Both the position numbers and the translations under genes were made by a program. This document shows positions 48,446 through 60,103 of a stretch of DNA of 64,000 nucleotides, one piece after another. Under the pieces are notes generated by a model that saw only the letters and a list, made by a program, of their open reading frames with translations, was not told the DNA's origin and searched no databases. This DNA comes from Diphasiastrum complanatum (Eukaryota > Streptophyta > Lycopodiopsida > Lycopodiales > Lycopodiaceae): contig CM055102.1 of the NCBI GenBank assembly GCA_029204225.1, positions 7,858,587-7,922,586 on the forward strand. The letters are read 5' to 3'. Each line of letters opens with the position of its first letter. Positions within the stretch are counted from its first letter, which is position 1.

Positions 48446-49692
48446 ATGTCTTCATCTAGTTCACATTTCTTAGAGCACAGTGAGAGATTAACATCTTCCA
48501 ATTATGCAATGTGGAAAATTAGAATGGAATTATTATTGATTCTACAGGATGTAATGGATATTGTGAGTGGAGCTGAAGAAGAACCTACTGCATCTAATGA
48601 AGCTGCAGCATTTCACAAAAGAATCATAAAAATGAATGCTACCAATGAAGTGTTAAGAGAGATCAGCACATGCACCATTGCCAAGGAAGCTTGGGATACT
48701 CTTAAAACAATCTATGAAATAAAAAATACTTCTAGATTGCACTTAGAAACCAAATATTTTTAAGTTATCAGAGAGTAGATGAGAGTGCTTCATCATATGT
48801 CATGAGAGTTAAGGATCTTCATCAAGAGTTAGCTGGTATTACTGATGCTCTTAAGAACACTGAACTTGTTCAAGTAGTCCTAAATGGACTTAGAGATGAG
48901 TATGACAATATTGTGCAGACTTATGCTTTCAGGGAGGATCTTCCATCCTTGGAGACACTGCAAGGTGTTCTCATTGTTGAAGAAAGCATGCAAGAGAGCA
49001 AGATGCTGAGGATCAATAGACTTTCATTGAAAGATGGTGGAGATGACAAAGCACTCTTTATCAGAGACAAGTCAAGAGGCAAGGGCAAAGGACAACAACA
49101 CTTCAAGAAGGACAAAGCCAAAGAATGTGGTGAGGATCAGTCCTCACAAGCTGCAACATCCAGTGGCAATAAGAAGCTGTCAAAGATCAAGTGTTTTTTC
49201 TGTGGCAAGAAAGGACACTATGCATTAGACTGTTTCAAGAAGAAGAACCAATCTAAGCAAGCTAACCTTACTAATGAGGATGAGTGTAAGGGTGTAGAGA
49301 GTGAAAGAGAGAATTTATTAATGATGTCTACTTTTTCATCTTTTTCTTTTAAGAATGAAGAAGTCTGGTGGATAGATAGTGGGGCTAGCTCCCATATGTC
49401 TAGTTCTAGGAACTCTTTCACTAATCTCATGCCATATCTAGGTGCAAAAAGATCAATCTATACTGCTAATGATGTAGAGTGTAGAATTGAAGGAATAGGT
49501 AGTATTCCATTGCATGCATCATCATCAAAATCTTTTTGCTTACATGATGTACTGTATGTACCTAGATTAACCAAGAATCTCATTAGTGTAGGACAGTTGT
49601 TTGATAGTGGATTGGATGTCAAGTTTCAAGTTGACAAGTGTGTAATCTCAAGAGAAAATGAAGTTATTGCTAGAGGATCTAGAATTGGTTAG
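48446..49692 (+). pseudogene. Copia N5 gag and protease
   Basis: Gag starts MSSSSSHFLEHSERLTSSNY and AMWKIRMELLLILQDVMDIV. A stop at 48761 and a slip are followed by VKDLHQELAGITDALKNTEL and NGLRDEYDNIVQTYAFREDL. Next are a Lys-rich region, the zinc knuckle CFFCGKKGHYALDC (about 49193) and the protease with WWIDSGASSHMSSSRN (about 49368). A TAG ends the frame at 49690, just before integrase. Apart from these stops the sequence is well preserved. Confidence 0.92.
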
Positions 49693-50490
49693 TTGTACAA
49701 ACTAGATTCTAGGGAGAGTGCTAACATTTCAGATATTGCTTATGAGACCAAGGTTCTACAGGAGGATCTGTGGCACAAGAGATTGGGTCATTGCAATCTC
49801 AAAGCCATGCAATCTATGGTCAAAGAAGGAAAAGTTGTTGGTCTACCAAAGACACTGTCAAAGGAGCTTCTACCATGTAAAGCTTGTGTGCTGGCAAAGT
49901 CACACAGAAGGCCTTATCCTAGATCAAGTATCAAGACAAAGCAACCATTTGAACTTGTACACTCTGATGTTCATTTCTCATCAACTAAGAGCAAAGGAGG
50001 AGCCAACTGCTTTGTCTCTTTTGTAGATGATTATACAGTATATTCTTGGATCTATATGTTGTCTTCAAAAGCCATGGTTTATGATTTTTTCTTACTTTCA
50101 AAGCTTGTGTAGAAAAGCAGTTTCCTTTCAAGTTGAAAGCTTTGAGAAGTGATAGTGGAGGAGAATACACTTCCAATAAGTTTAAAGACTTTTGTGAGAG
50201 AGAGGGTATTCAAAGAGAGTTTTCTTGTTCATATACTCCTCAACAAAATGGAGTTGCTGAGAGAAAAAATAGAACTTTGTGTGAATGTGCAAAAGCCATT
50301 AGGCTAGAAGCTTCTCTGCCTAAAGAATTTAGGAGAGAGGCAGTTTCATGTGCAAACTATCTTTGTAATAGGCTTTCAAATCTTTCAATAGGAGGAAAGA
50401 CACCATTTGAGATGTTGTATAAGAAAAAGCCTAAGGTAGATCATCTTAGGATTTTGGCTGTGTATGCTTTGTGCACGTGCCTCTAGAAAC
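49693..50490 (+). pseudogene. Copia N5 integrase
   Basis: Zinc-binding HHCC part: LWHKRLGHCNLKAMQSMV and LPCKACVLAKSHRRPY. Catalytic core: ELVHSDVHF (first Asp), then after a TAG at about 50110 LRSDSGGEYTS (second Asp) and TPQQNGVAERKNRTLCE (Glu). The C-terminal part KPKVDHLRILAVYA ends with a frame slip at about 50480. Here the IDFGCxA segment is replaced by LAVYALC, so the copy is slightly damaged. Confidence 0.9.
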
Positions 50491-52385
50491 TAGGAAGAAG
50501 GAAGATCCTAGTGCTATAAGAGGAATTTTTGTAGGATATGCATCTACCAAAAGGGCATACAAAGTTTATTTACCCTCTATTGACAAGAATGTTGTTAGTA
50601 GAGATGTGATCTTCCATGAAGATCAGAAGTTTAACTTGGATGATGCACAGGTCAAGGAGTCTCATGCAAGATCAATCATCAATCTTGATGTTGTTCAAGA
50701 AGAGGTGAGGCCGAGGCTTGAGGAGGAGCAAACTCAAGCTACCACACCGAGAAGATCTACACGAGCAAGATCTGAGCCAAGTAGGCTCACATATGATGCT
50801 GAAGGAAGACAAGTGGAAGGTGAAACTTCCTATCATGCACTTTTTATATCAAATGAAGAGCCTAAATATGTTCAAGAAGCACTTCAATCCAAAGAGTGGG
50901 TTGAAGCAATGACCCCAGAGTTTGAAGCCTTGATGTCAAACAACACATGGGAGCTTGTGGAGCCACCAAACAACATGCATGTGATTGGATGTAAGTGGGT
51001 ATTCAGAATCAAGTATAATCATGCTGGATCTATCAATAAGTATAAAGCAAGGCTTTGTGCCAAAGGCTACTCACATATCAAATGTCTTGACTATGAAGAC
51101 ACCTTTGCACTAGTTGCAAAGATGGTAACAATTCGAATACTCATCTCTTTTGCATGTTTTCACAAATGGAGTATGTTCCAGCTTGATGTTTCTAATGCAT
51201 TTCTCAATGGTTACCTTGAGGAGGAGATTTAAATGGAGCAACCTCCAAGTTTTGTGAAGGAGGGTGATGAATCAAAAGTTTGTCTTTTGCTCAAAAACTT
51301 GTATGGACTGAAATAGGCACCAAGGTCTTGGTATGCAAGGCTCAACTCCTATCTCATATCACTCGGATTTTGTGTAAGTGAATATGTTATAAGTTTGTAG
51401 ATAACTTTGTAATTATACTTCTCATCTATGTAGATGATATCATTCTTTGTGGAAACAATGAGAAGTTAGTTGAAGAAACTAAGCATGCACTTGGTACTGA
51501 GTTTAGGATGCAGGACTTAGAAGTTCTTCATTATATTCTAGGCCTTGAAATAGATTTTTGGAAAGGTCGTGCATTTATAAGCCAAAGTAGATATGCACTT
51601 TCCATGCTCAGGAAATTCCATATGGAGAACTGTAAAGGCATAGATAAACCTATGGAGCACACTGTAAAAGTTCCTATGGAAGATGATGAAAAATCCTTTG
51701 AGGACATCACTCTTTATAGGAGTCTTATTGGCTCACTTATTTGGTTAATAGTGACTAGGCCTGATCTAAGCTTTTGTGTTCATAAGCTAAGTCAACACAT
51801 GCAGGATCCAAAGTTATATCATTGGAAGTTGGCTAAAAGAGTCTTGAGGTATATATCTTCTACCTTGAATTATGGATTATTCTATGAAGGAGATGATCTG
51901 ACTTTGATTGCTTTTTCAGATTCAGATTTTGCAAGAGACAGGTTGGATAGGAAATCACAAGTGCTTATACTATATTTCTTGGAGGGAACTTGGTTTCTTG
52001 GCTATCAAAGAAGCAGACAACTATTTCCTTATTATCCTGTGAATACAAATCTCTTACAACAACAACTAAGGAGGTTTTATGGATCAAAAGGCTACTTTTG
52101 GAGCTAAAGTGTTTTGCAAATGAAGATCTTCCAATTATCAAGAATGATAACATTTCTGCTCAGGCTCTTGCAAATAATCCAGTCTTTCATGCAAGGAGCA
52201 AGCACATTGAAGTGGCTCATCATTTTGTAAGAGAAAAAGTCATTGGGAGAGAGATCTCATTGGAACATGTTTCATCTTTAGATTGTGTTGCAGATCTTCT
52301 CACCAAACCTCTACTCAAGAATGTTTTTATGAAGATGAGGTCAAATCTTGGCCTAATTTCGAAATCTATGTTGATAGGAACATAA
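50471..52385 (+). pseudogene. Copia N5 reverse transcriptase and RNase H
   Basis: Integrase tail (RGIFVGYASTKRAYKVYLPS), linker (TPRRSTRARSEPSRLTYDAE), RT (GCKWVFRIKYNHAGS, FQLDVSNAFLNGYLEEEI then TAA at 51230), LYGLK*APRSWYARL, LIYVDDIILCGNNEK (YVDD intact) and LEVLHYILGLEID. RNase H is TRPDLSFCVHKLSQHM and FSDSDFARDRLDRKS. After a slip near 51990 it continues as ARSKHIEVAHHFVREKV and LLTKPLLKNVFMKM. Only about five stops or slips exist in the whole pol, so this is the youngest-looking copia in the window apart from its truncated 3' LTR. Confidence 0.92.
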
Positions 52386-52386
52386 A

Positions 52387-52399
52387 TTTTAAGGAGGAG
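52387..52399 (+). other. Polypurine tract of copia N5
   Basis: TTTTAAGGAGGAG immediately before the 3' LTR start TGTGAAGATTATT. Confidence 0.85.
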
Positions 52400-52910
52400 T
52401 GTGAAGATTATTAAAATATTATCTTCCTATCTTGAGTTTGGGGCCATGTCCATGGTGATTTCCACTAAATTTCATGTTGTACATAAAAGGAGTGTGAATT
52501 GAGCACATATCCTTCTAGTGTAGCTTGGATTTGAGTTAGATAGGTTCTATTTTGATGACCTGCAGTAGTTTAGATAACATGCTAAGTCATACTGTATGCA
52601 TGCAAGCCACATGCAATCAGTGCATGCAACATGCAAAGTAGTTTCAGTGATCTACACATGTCTAGGCAGTTTTATGAGTTGACATGCAGTACATGCAACA
52701 TACATGCATGCAGTTACACATGTAGATCTCTGGTAGGTGAATTAGTTCAGTTAAGTTGACCTTCCATGCAACTCCATTGTAGGAATTCGAGTCTCTCTCA
52801 TGTAGGGAAAGTTGGGCATGATTTGCCATCAGTGTGAATATTGAGATTTTGGTGTTTTGGACTCATTCTCTCTCTACCCGAGTTATTCATGCCTGATTTT
52901 CTCTCTCTAC
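52400..52910 (+). repeat. 3' LTR of copia N5, truncated
   Basis: Matches the 5' LTR from its first base to TTTTCTCTCTCTAC at 52910. The last ~210 bp of the LTR are missing and the sequence changes abruptly to ATTGTCACTAGC. It retains a ~150-bp segment rich in CATGCA/ACATGCAACAT motifs that the 5' LTR has lost. Confidence 0.9.
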
Positions 52911-54644
52911 ATTGTCACTAGCAACACAAAAGTTTAAGTGACCAAGTAGCTTTTTATGGTGAGAACTCGCAGAAACTCAACCACGATCACATCCAGAATT
53001 TAGTTTAATCTTCGTTGGCTCTGAATTCTCATCCCTTCGTTGAAAGTGGGATATCATAACAAATCTAAGTCGACCATGTGAACTGTGTGCAATCTGGATA
53101 AATTCATTATGAATCCCTGATCTGAGCACATAAAAGTCTGACAGGCATCCAAACAATAGTAAATTTTAGCTGGTTGCTGGCCAAACACGATTCAACAGCC
53201 GGATGGCATTGGACATATTCCAACAGCAAGGCATTCGTTAATTCATACGAACTTTTGTAGCAGCTAGACTTTGTTCCCCAACTATGCAAGTGTATTATTG
53301 GCAATTGCAGGAGCTTCACTAGGTACACACACTTGAAAAGTCCAAACTAGAATGATGTACTTGAAGTATCATGCACTTGACATCCTCGAGAGTGACCCAC
53401 GCTGCTGCGCAGCAGCCGTGCTAAGATCTGAGAACGAGCGTCAAGATTCGTGTTCAGAAATCAGGCCGACAGGTCACATAAGCACAGCGCTGAAAGCATG
53501 CCTTGTAGTATGTACGCCCAAAGTGAAGATAAAAGTGCAGTAGTGCAATATAATAGCTTGGGAGTTGGCCTAATACCTGCGGAGACTCCAATGCTAGAGA
53601 ATCGAGATGGTCTGGCAGGGGAACAACAGGCATGCTGATTGTCAGAAATGGCGATCCATCATATCCGTGGTTCAGGAAAATTTTCTCCATATTTAACACC
53701 TCCCACAAATAGAGAAATAGACTGGAGTAAAGATCTAACACTCTAGACTCTATACTATAAAGGGCATGCAAAACGCCTAAAGCAGACTTGAAGGACTTGG
53801 GACCAAGTGTAATTTTTCTTTCTATAGTCCCTTTTCTTTTATGAAAGTTTTGAGAAAAATTATGCCTTTGATGATAAGTTCCATGTCAACGTCCAATGAA
53901 AGTGTGTCACATCGCACATGAATGTTTATTAGGTTTATTTTGTATGGGTCAATCCCTCATTGGCTATATACATGAAAGTTTTCATGGAAGGTTTTAGTTT
54001 TTGTGCGTAAAGGTAGATTGTGTTGTTTCACTTTGGCATTAGGATGTCTTGAGCCCCGACAACTTTGACTCGTAAAAATATTGTTTCCTACCATACACAA
54101 AATAACCTTCAACAATTTTTTATTATTATTTTGTACCCCTAGTTACTTTGCATCATCCATGAGAAGGCTAACCAAATTTAGAGCACAATGCTCAAAGAAA
54201 TCTCTAGTTTTTATCAATCAAGATCAAAGTTATCCATGACAAATCTAACGCAAATTTTGAGCACAAGGCTCCAAGATGTCCCTAATATGTGATTTAAGTA
54301 TGCACCAAGCAAGACGTTATTTCAACTCTCATCCCCAGCTTGGCTACTACTGGGAATAATTTCTTTTGAAAAATAGCATCATTACTTTTTCTTCACAATG
54401 GATAATTAACTTGCATTAGGATATCTACATCTTTAATTAGGCCTACCCAACAAGGCTAAAAGGCTCCAAGCATAAAAGCCATAGTAGCTAGGATTCAAGC
54501 TTGTTCCTTTATGGATGCAGTAACAATTATTATCCAACTCGAGCAACTATGAAGGACATGAAGGACATTCTAGAGCATGTAGAGATATATGTGTATAAAT
54601 GCCCTTAACTTGTAGCCCCAAACCTCTTTGGATCCATTTGAACC
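52911..54644 (-). other. Region with possible exons of an unidentified host gene (53107-53771)
   Basis: Composition here is less AT-rich than in the repeats. On the minus strand 53771-53454 reads NMEKIFLNHGYDGSPFLTIS, then PLPDHLDSLALESPQ ending at a possible donor CAG|GTATTA. Another coding-like stretch, 53262-53107, reads ALLLEYVQCHPAVESCLASN and ends RDS*. These could be terminal exons of a decayed gene truncated by copia N5. I do not recognise the family. 53800-54640 shows nothing. Confidence 0.3.
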
Positions 54645-54800
54645 CATTAGACGAGTTTCAAATTTGAAAAAGACCTTATAAGAAATGCCACATAGGATGA
54701 GAAAAAAAAGTCTAATTAAATAAGACATTAATATTGTTTATTTGCTTGCTCACACTACTCCCAAAGTCTACACCACTCCCTATGGTATAACCAGCTCGTC
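54645..54800 (+). mobile_element. Left end of a TIR element
   Basis: CATTAGACGAGTTTCAAATT, AAAAAGACCTTATAAG and TGCCACATAGGATGA align with the left end of the complete element at 37946 over about 150 bp. The right part is replaced by copia RT sequence from about 54800. Confidence 0.7.
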
Positions 54801-55359
54801 TACAGTTATGGTTAAGGAAGACAAGACTGGTGGCGAAGGGATTCTCTCAGAGATATGGTCTTGATTATTCTGAAACCTTCTCTTCTATCATGAAACATTC
54901 ATCTCTATATTTGTTATTTGCATATCCAGCTACTTATGACCTCAGGATCTACATTGTGGACGAGAAGACGGCTTTCTTGCATGGTGAGTTAGATGAAGAG
55001 GTCTACATGGATCAACCCCTAGGATATGTCTCGAATTCACTTCTTGATTATGCATGCAGAATGCATAGGAGTATCTATGGTCTGAAGCAGTCAGCTCGAC
55101 AATGGTACAAAAAGAAAGATCAAGCCCTGACAGCACATCTGCAATACATTTGATGAAAGACCCTGTGTTTCACTCAAGGACGAAACACATTGCGATCAAG
55201 TACCACTTGATCAGGGATCTGATTGGCAAGAAGATGTTGCAGACCACCTTCATTGGAACAAAAGACATGGTTGCTGACATTTTCACAAAGGCCCTAGACA
55301 AAGGTATATTCGAGAGTGTAGCCTTGGAGTCGTCAAGCTATCATGCTTTGAGAGGGAGC
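54801..55359 (+). pseudogene. Copia remnant: RT piece fused to RNase H tail
   Basis: The plus strand reads RLVAKGFSQRYGLDYSETFS, VDEKTAFLHGELDEEVYMDQ and IYGLKQSARQWYKK. It then jumps, by internal deletion at about 55110-55135, to STSAIHLMKDPVFHSRTKHI and VADIFTKALDKGIFESV, the end of RNase H. AGAGGGAGC at 55351 is the polypurine tract before the LTR. Confidence 0.88.
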
Positions 55360-55882
55360 TGAAGAAACATTTTGTTTCTAATGCCAAAGCTTTTCTAGCT
55401 TTCAATTTTGAACCTTTGACAATTGGCGACACGACACGACATGACACGACATGACATGACACGACACGACACAACACGATACGACACGAAATCAGTCGTG
55501 TCCCACGAACAACAAAGAAGATTAGCCAAGTACCATGGGGTATAGATATCTGATCTGATATCATGATATCGTCAGAAGTATTCTAGATCGTGGCTAATCT
55601 GCCACTCTTGTAATTCACGATTAATTCTAGATGTTTAATCTTTCTAATCTGTAAGTTACAAGAACGCGACGCAAAATTGTTCGCGAACTATATACCTTCT
55701 GGTTGATGCATAATACAGTAAGTCTAATGCTAGTAAGCAAGACAAGAATCAGAAGATGAAAATATTCAGAATACACATCCGCCTGCGTGCGAGACAATTT
55801 TTGTAATAGGATCAGTAGATCCAAAGTCCGCTAGTAAGCGAGACACAAATTTGTGAGAGAACTGTATTTCTCTCACTCCAAC
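55360..55882 (+). repeat. 3' LTR of the copia remnant
   Basis: Begins TGAAGAAACATTTTG after the purine tract; the end is inferred near CTCACTCCAACACA (about 55882). It contains a run of CACGA/CATGA pentamers at about 55428-55491. No partner LTR is seen in the window. Confidence 0.55.
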
Positions 55883-56640
55883 ACACTATGTGGATCTGAC
55901 ATGCAGTGCTTGAAGAATCAGAAAAATCAATAGATGATATTGTAGCTGTTGTGCACTTTATTAATCTAAATGATTTTATGATCTTGAATGTAAATTTGTC
56001 TGCTACTATTCATGTGTCTGATTCACTTGTTCATTCTATTCTGCACCTTGGTTTGATATTGTTGAATGCTGTATTGATTTGTTAACATAGATCAGCAGTG
56101 TCTGACTACTCTTTGAAGAATTGTAGGAGTGATATAGCCGGTAGTGATCAGCGATCACATCTGAATTCCCGACGAATTGATTTCGTTCATGAATCTTTTT
56201 GTTTCGTGCTTCGCTTCGGTTTGCGATCACTTGGCGATAAGGATAAATCAATTTTAGAGGCTCACTTAGAATTCATTTTGTTTCATTTCGTTTCGTTTTG
56301 TTTCGTTTTGTCTCATCTCGTTAAGAGCTTGATTGATCTTGTCGTGAATTATTTTGCTTTGTTTCATTTTGTTTCGTGATCTGTGCTTCCAGCATGAATC
56401 AATGTCAGTTCTCGTTTAAGTTTCGCTTCGTTTCGTTTCGTTTTGTTTTCATTTAGAATTCGTCTCGTTTCGTTTGCTTGTGTTACAGAGCCTGCATGAT
56501 CCAACATGAATTATTCTCGAACAAAAATAATTCGAGTTTCGAGAAAGTTTCACGAATCGTTCGAGATTCTGTTCATCAGTTTGTCACCAGAGTTTGGCTA
56601 GAATATGCATTTTTTGAGTGCATTTCATTCTTTCATTCTC
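55883..56640. other. Spacer with degenerate TTTCG pentamer repeats
   Basis: From about 56270 to 56480 the plus strand is rich in TTTCGTTTCGTTTTG-type pentamers. A reverse-complement relative (GCGAAGCGAAG) is at 30365-30475. No gene is supported. Confidence 0.5.
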
Positions 56641-56641
56641 G

Positions 56642-58604
56642 TCAAATTGTAGTAGTAGAGCTTGAAACCATGGCTCGTTGGTCTGTAAGCTTTGTAATCC
56701 AAGTAGCAGGATCGATCTTAATGGCAGAATCATGATTTTGCAACACGATACAGTTTTGTCCCCAGTTGTGAAGAGCTTGTGACGTTCGGAGCCACACTCT
56801 ACCTAGCAGGACACTATAGGATTGGGGAGAATTAGGCAAATCCAGGACTACAAAATCTAGCACAAAACGAATTCCGGCTACTTTAGTATGCACATCATTG
56901 GCTATGCCTAAGGGCTTCACACTAGATTGGTCAGCGAGTCTGATTGTAAAAGGAGCGCTTACCATATGCGAGTAAGACTCCATTCGTGATAAAGCTTGGA
57001 GGAAATGATGTTCACTCCGGATCCTCCATCGACTATGGCTGATTCTTTTGGAAATCCACGATGTGTGATCAGGATTGTCACGTGTTTGGCATCCTTCTCC
57101 CAACCCACTAAACTGGTTGCGATTTCTTTACTTCTTCAGCTAACACCAAATTTGTAGGGTGCACTTTTGGTCTTTCATTGCCTGGTCCATCTATATAAGT
57201 CTTCAATCATTCCCAAAGGGTCGGATGCGTCTTGAGTAAAGTGCCTAAGGGCATTCTAGCATCACTTTTCAGCAGATTGACTAGGATATTGGTGTGATCT
57301 TTTTTCTCTTCCTTGCTATGGAAAGGGACTTCGAAACCAGAATGCTTGTTTGCATTCTGCCCGGTCTCACGGATGAACTGTAGTAACCTAAGATTCACTA
57401 GGGAGTGAGGAGAAGCAGTGGGCTGTTGATTGGAAGCACCGTCAACATAGGCTAATGTTGCTCATGCTCTCAGACTGCTTCTCTAGCCAGATCTAGGGCT
57501 TGGGCTTCTTTCACCCACTCCTTCATTCTCCTAAAGTTACCTTGCTCAACTGTGGGATTAGGGTACTCTCCTACATTTAAAGAACCTGAAGATCCACTAG
57601 CAGGACCAGTGGTAGCAGAATTGGATGGGTCTTTTTCTTTTCTCTTATGGCTCTCGTCTGGATGAATACTGGCATCATAAATGCCTTGGGCTCTCCTACC
57701 ACACTCATCAAATGCAAAGGGGCAGAGGCTTCTCCCGTCTATTTGGACACATGAGATATGGGTGTCCATACCCGCAATCCTGACAAAGAGACACAAAGTT
57801 GCCTTGTGGCTTGTCAGGGCACTCGACGATTCTATGGTTCTCTCCACATCCATAGCACTTGATGGGAGCTCTGAATCTGGTACCTCTAAGCTGATTGGCA
57901 TAAATAGGCACTAAGTCTTCGTTCTCTTCATCTATGCACTAGAATAAATTCCTACGCTTCCTCTCCAGGGTAGTAGGGTTCTTCAGTCACTTCGACCATG
58001 TTCAACTACTGAGTAGCTAATTGTGGGTTTCGTACTACTAAACCTTGGGTTCTGGGGAAATGAGTCTAGGCGGTGGTTGGGGTAGAGCACCTTTGGCACT
58101 CTTAGGGTCGCAGCCTCTGCACAATTTCTTGATCCGCTCAATGTAATTGCATAGGGACTCGTTCTTCTTATCCATACAGATTCGGCCTAATTGCAAGAAT
58201 GGATCGGAAAGAATACGGATGGTTTGACTCTTATGATGAATTCAACCTACAAAATATTCCAATCATTGCGTTCATTCTACTCAAGATTGAAATACCAATC
58301 TTTAGTAGTATCAGTTAAGCACAGATTGAAGTATCTTAACAACTCTTGTGGGCTATCGTCTCCATAGGCTCTACATGCTTGGGTGTAGATCTGTAGAAAT
58401 TGTCGTGAATCTCCCTTGCCATCAAACCTCAAGATCGATTTTAGAAAAATTTCGGACTGCATGAGACACAAATGACATAGGATTGTCCATTGGTGGTGGA
58501 TCTACGTCAACTAATTCGGGTAATATTTCGATGGGCACGTTGACAAATTCTTTGAGCTCAGGGAGATTCAGGGTGGATAACCTCCTTCCAAAACTCAGAT
58601 GCAT
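56642..58604 (-). pseudogene. Ty3/gypsy-type gag and protease fragment
   Basis: From 58604 downward on the minus strand: gag (SILRFDGKGDSRQFLQIYTQ, LRYFNLCLTDTTKDWYFNLE). Then come two zinc knuckles at 57850-57730, CYGCGENHRIVEC and CQDCGYGHPYLMC, and a Ser/Gly-rich linker. The aspartic protease reads VDGGSGVNIISSKLYHEW near 57030 and, after a frame slip, PFTIRLADQSSVKPLG and YSVLLGRVWL. The protease active site is DGG rather than DSG/DTG. The copy has many stops and ends at about 56642 with no reverse transcriptase. Confidence 0.75.
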
Positions 58605-58889
58605 ACAATGGAACGGAAATTAGGGCTGTTTTTTAAAAAAATTTCATCTTTTCGATATTTTTGATCTTTTGGAGTATAGGTGATTAAATGTTGGATCTGA
58701 TAAGGGATCTAACCGATGCAATGATGAATCACAAACCGAGATCAGATCGAGATCAAAACAAAAGTCGAATGGATGGATGGATGCGAAGTGGTGTAATTGC
58801 AAATCCAAAAGGCAATTGAGAAAAATAAAATACAGAAAAATACAAATGGGTTCTTATTGTAAAAAGATAAAAAAAAATTCTAGAATCTC

Positions 58890-59285
58890 TCTGATGGCGA
58901 GTTATACAGGATGAGTAATAGTAGGCGCGAGTAATAGGTTATAGCTCGTAGAGCTGTCCACTTGCTAAAAATGATGACCAGAATAATCTGTGAAGATGGT
59001 GAGTAATGAGGAACTGATGACGAGTAATAGCTAGCGAGTAATGAAAAAGATGGGAATCAGAGAAATGGCAAGAAAATTGAGAATGATGAGTTATGGCTCA
59101 GAGCGCGAGTAATAAGTTATAACTCGTCGGTCACCAAGAAGGTGTCCTTGAGCCTGTTGATCACTTTGTTCTGATGGCGAGTAAAGTTGACAAAGAAAAA
59201 GTGTAAAAATTGGGTTTGGCGAGTAATAGGCTCCAGGGTGAGTAAATTCTCTGATGGCGAGTTATGATTTATTACTCACCCAGCT
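58890..59285. repeat. Cluster of (G)CGAGTAATA / CGAGTTAT motifs
   Basis: At least twelve copies of a 9-10-bp motif (GCGAGTAATA with variants GTGAGTAAT, CGAGTTAT) lie in about 390 bp, plus three inverted ones. Examples are at 58898, 58912, 58928, 58999, 59021, 59035, 59088, 59106, 59178, 59219, 59238 and 59257. The spacing is irregular, so it is not a simple tandem array. It lies upstream of the minus-strand gypsy gag, in the position of its leader. Confidence 0.7.
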
Positions 59286-59357
59286 CACAGAATAATGTCT
59301 GGAGGCTGCCTAGCCCTCTAGAGAAGTGGCAAGTAAAAATAGTAAAGAAAAAGTAGC

Positions 59358-60103
59358 TCATAAATGGATTTCAATGTGTCCCAAGCCTCCTTGGTCGAGG
59401 TGGATGAGCCAATCTCCCTCACTCTTCTTGACTCTTTTGGGGTTTTGGTATGTGAAGTTTCTCTTCTTGGATCTTGGCTTTTCTTGGGTTATTAAGGCTC
59501 CTTGAGCACTAAATCTTCTCCTCTTGAGGCTTATCTTCTCAAGGGAGGGGAGCAATGGGAATCTTGTTGCCTCAATGGATGCTAGTGGTATCTCCCTGGA
59601 TGAAAGTAAACAACAATAATATATGCATTAGTTAGATCATCATCTTAAATCATCTCAAAAAAAAAAAAGATGATTTCCATTGATCGTACCTCATCAAACC
59701 ACTGATTTTGTGAATTGCACTCCTTAACTCCTCTATCAGACACCCTCTCAACACCAAGGGAAGCACACTGCATCCGCAAAAACAATATGGTCATTGAGAT
59801 GCATATATGTGCAATGAGATCACGTAAACATGAGCTATAAAATATAATGTTCATCAGTGTCATGTGCCAAATCCCAAATTAACAGCAATTACAATAGAAG
59901 TAAATCTAATAGCAAGAAAAGTACAAGACCATTAAGATAGCATATCCATAGCAGATATCCTTCAACCATGGCAGGTCTCTTGGTCTACCCCTTGGCCTAG
60001 GAGGTGGTGGTGGTGGTGGACGAGGCAGTGGTGGATTTCCCTACCCTTCTTGAATTGGGATACCTCTAGGATGGATACAAGCATTTTGCTTCGTGCGCGC
60101 CAT
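59358..60103 (-). pseudogene. Small broken gene starting MARTKQ, with Pro-rich and AT-hook-like part
   Basis: The minus-strand ATG at 60103 gives MARTKQNACIHPRGIPIQEG. A TAG (60043-60041) is followed in frame by PPPPPPPRPRGRPRDLPWLK. The first six residues equal the start of histone H3; the RGRP core resembles an AT-hook. An exon at 59767-59690 (ASLGVERVSDRGVKECNSQN) is bounded by ATGCAG and GAG|GTACGA. A third exon may start at 59595 after ATCCAG. A second reading at about 59420-59360 is a copia gag scrap (STSTKEAWDTLKSIYE), so the gene end is fused to retroelement sequence. Function unknown; it may belong to a DNA transposon. Confidence 0.4.

Noticed and set aside
55428-55491. CACGA/CATGA pentamer run considered as a telomere-like repeat
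   Set aside because: The unit is not TTTAGGG or a known plant variant and it lies inside an LTR.
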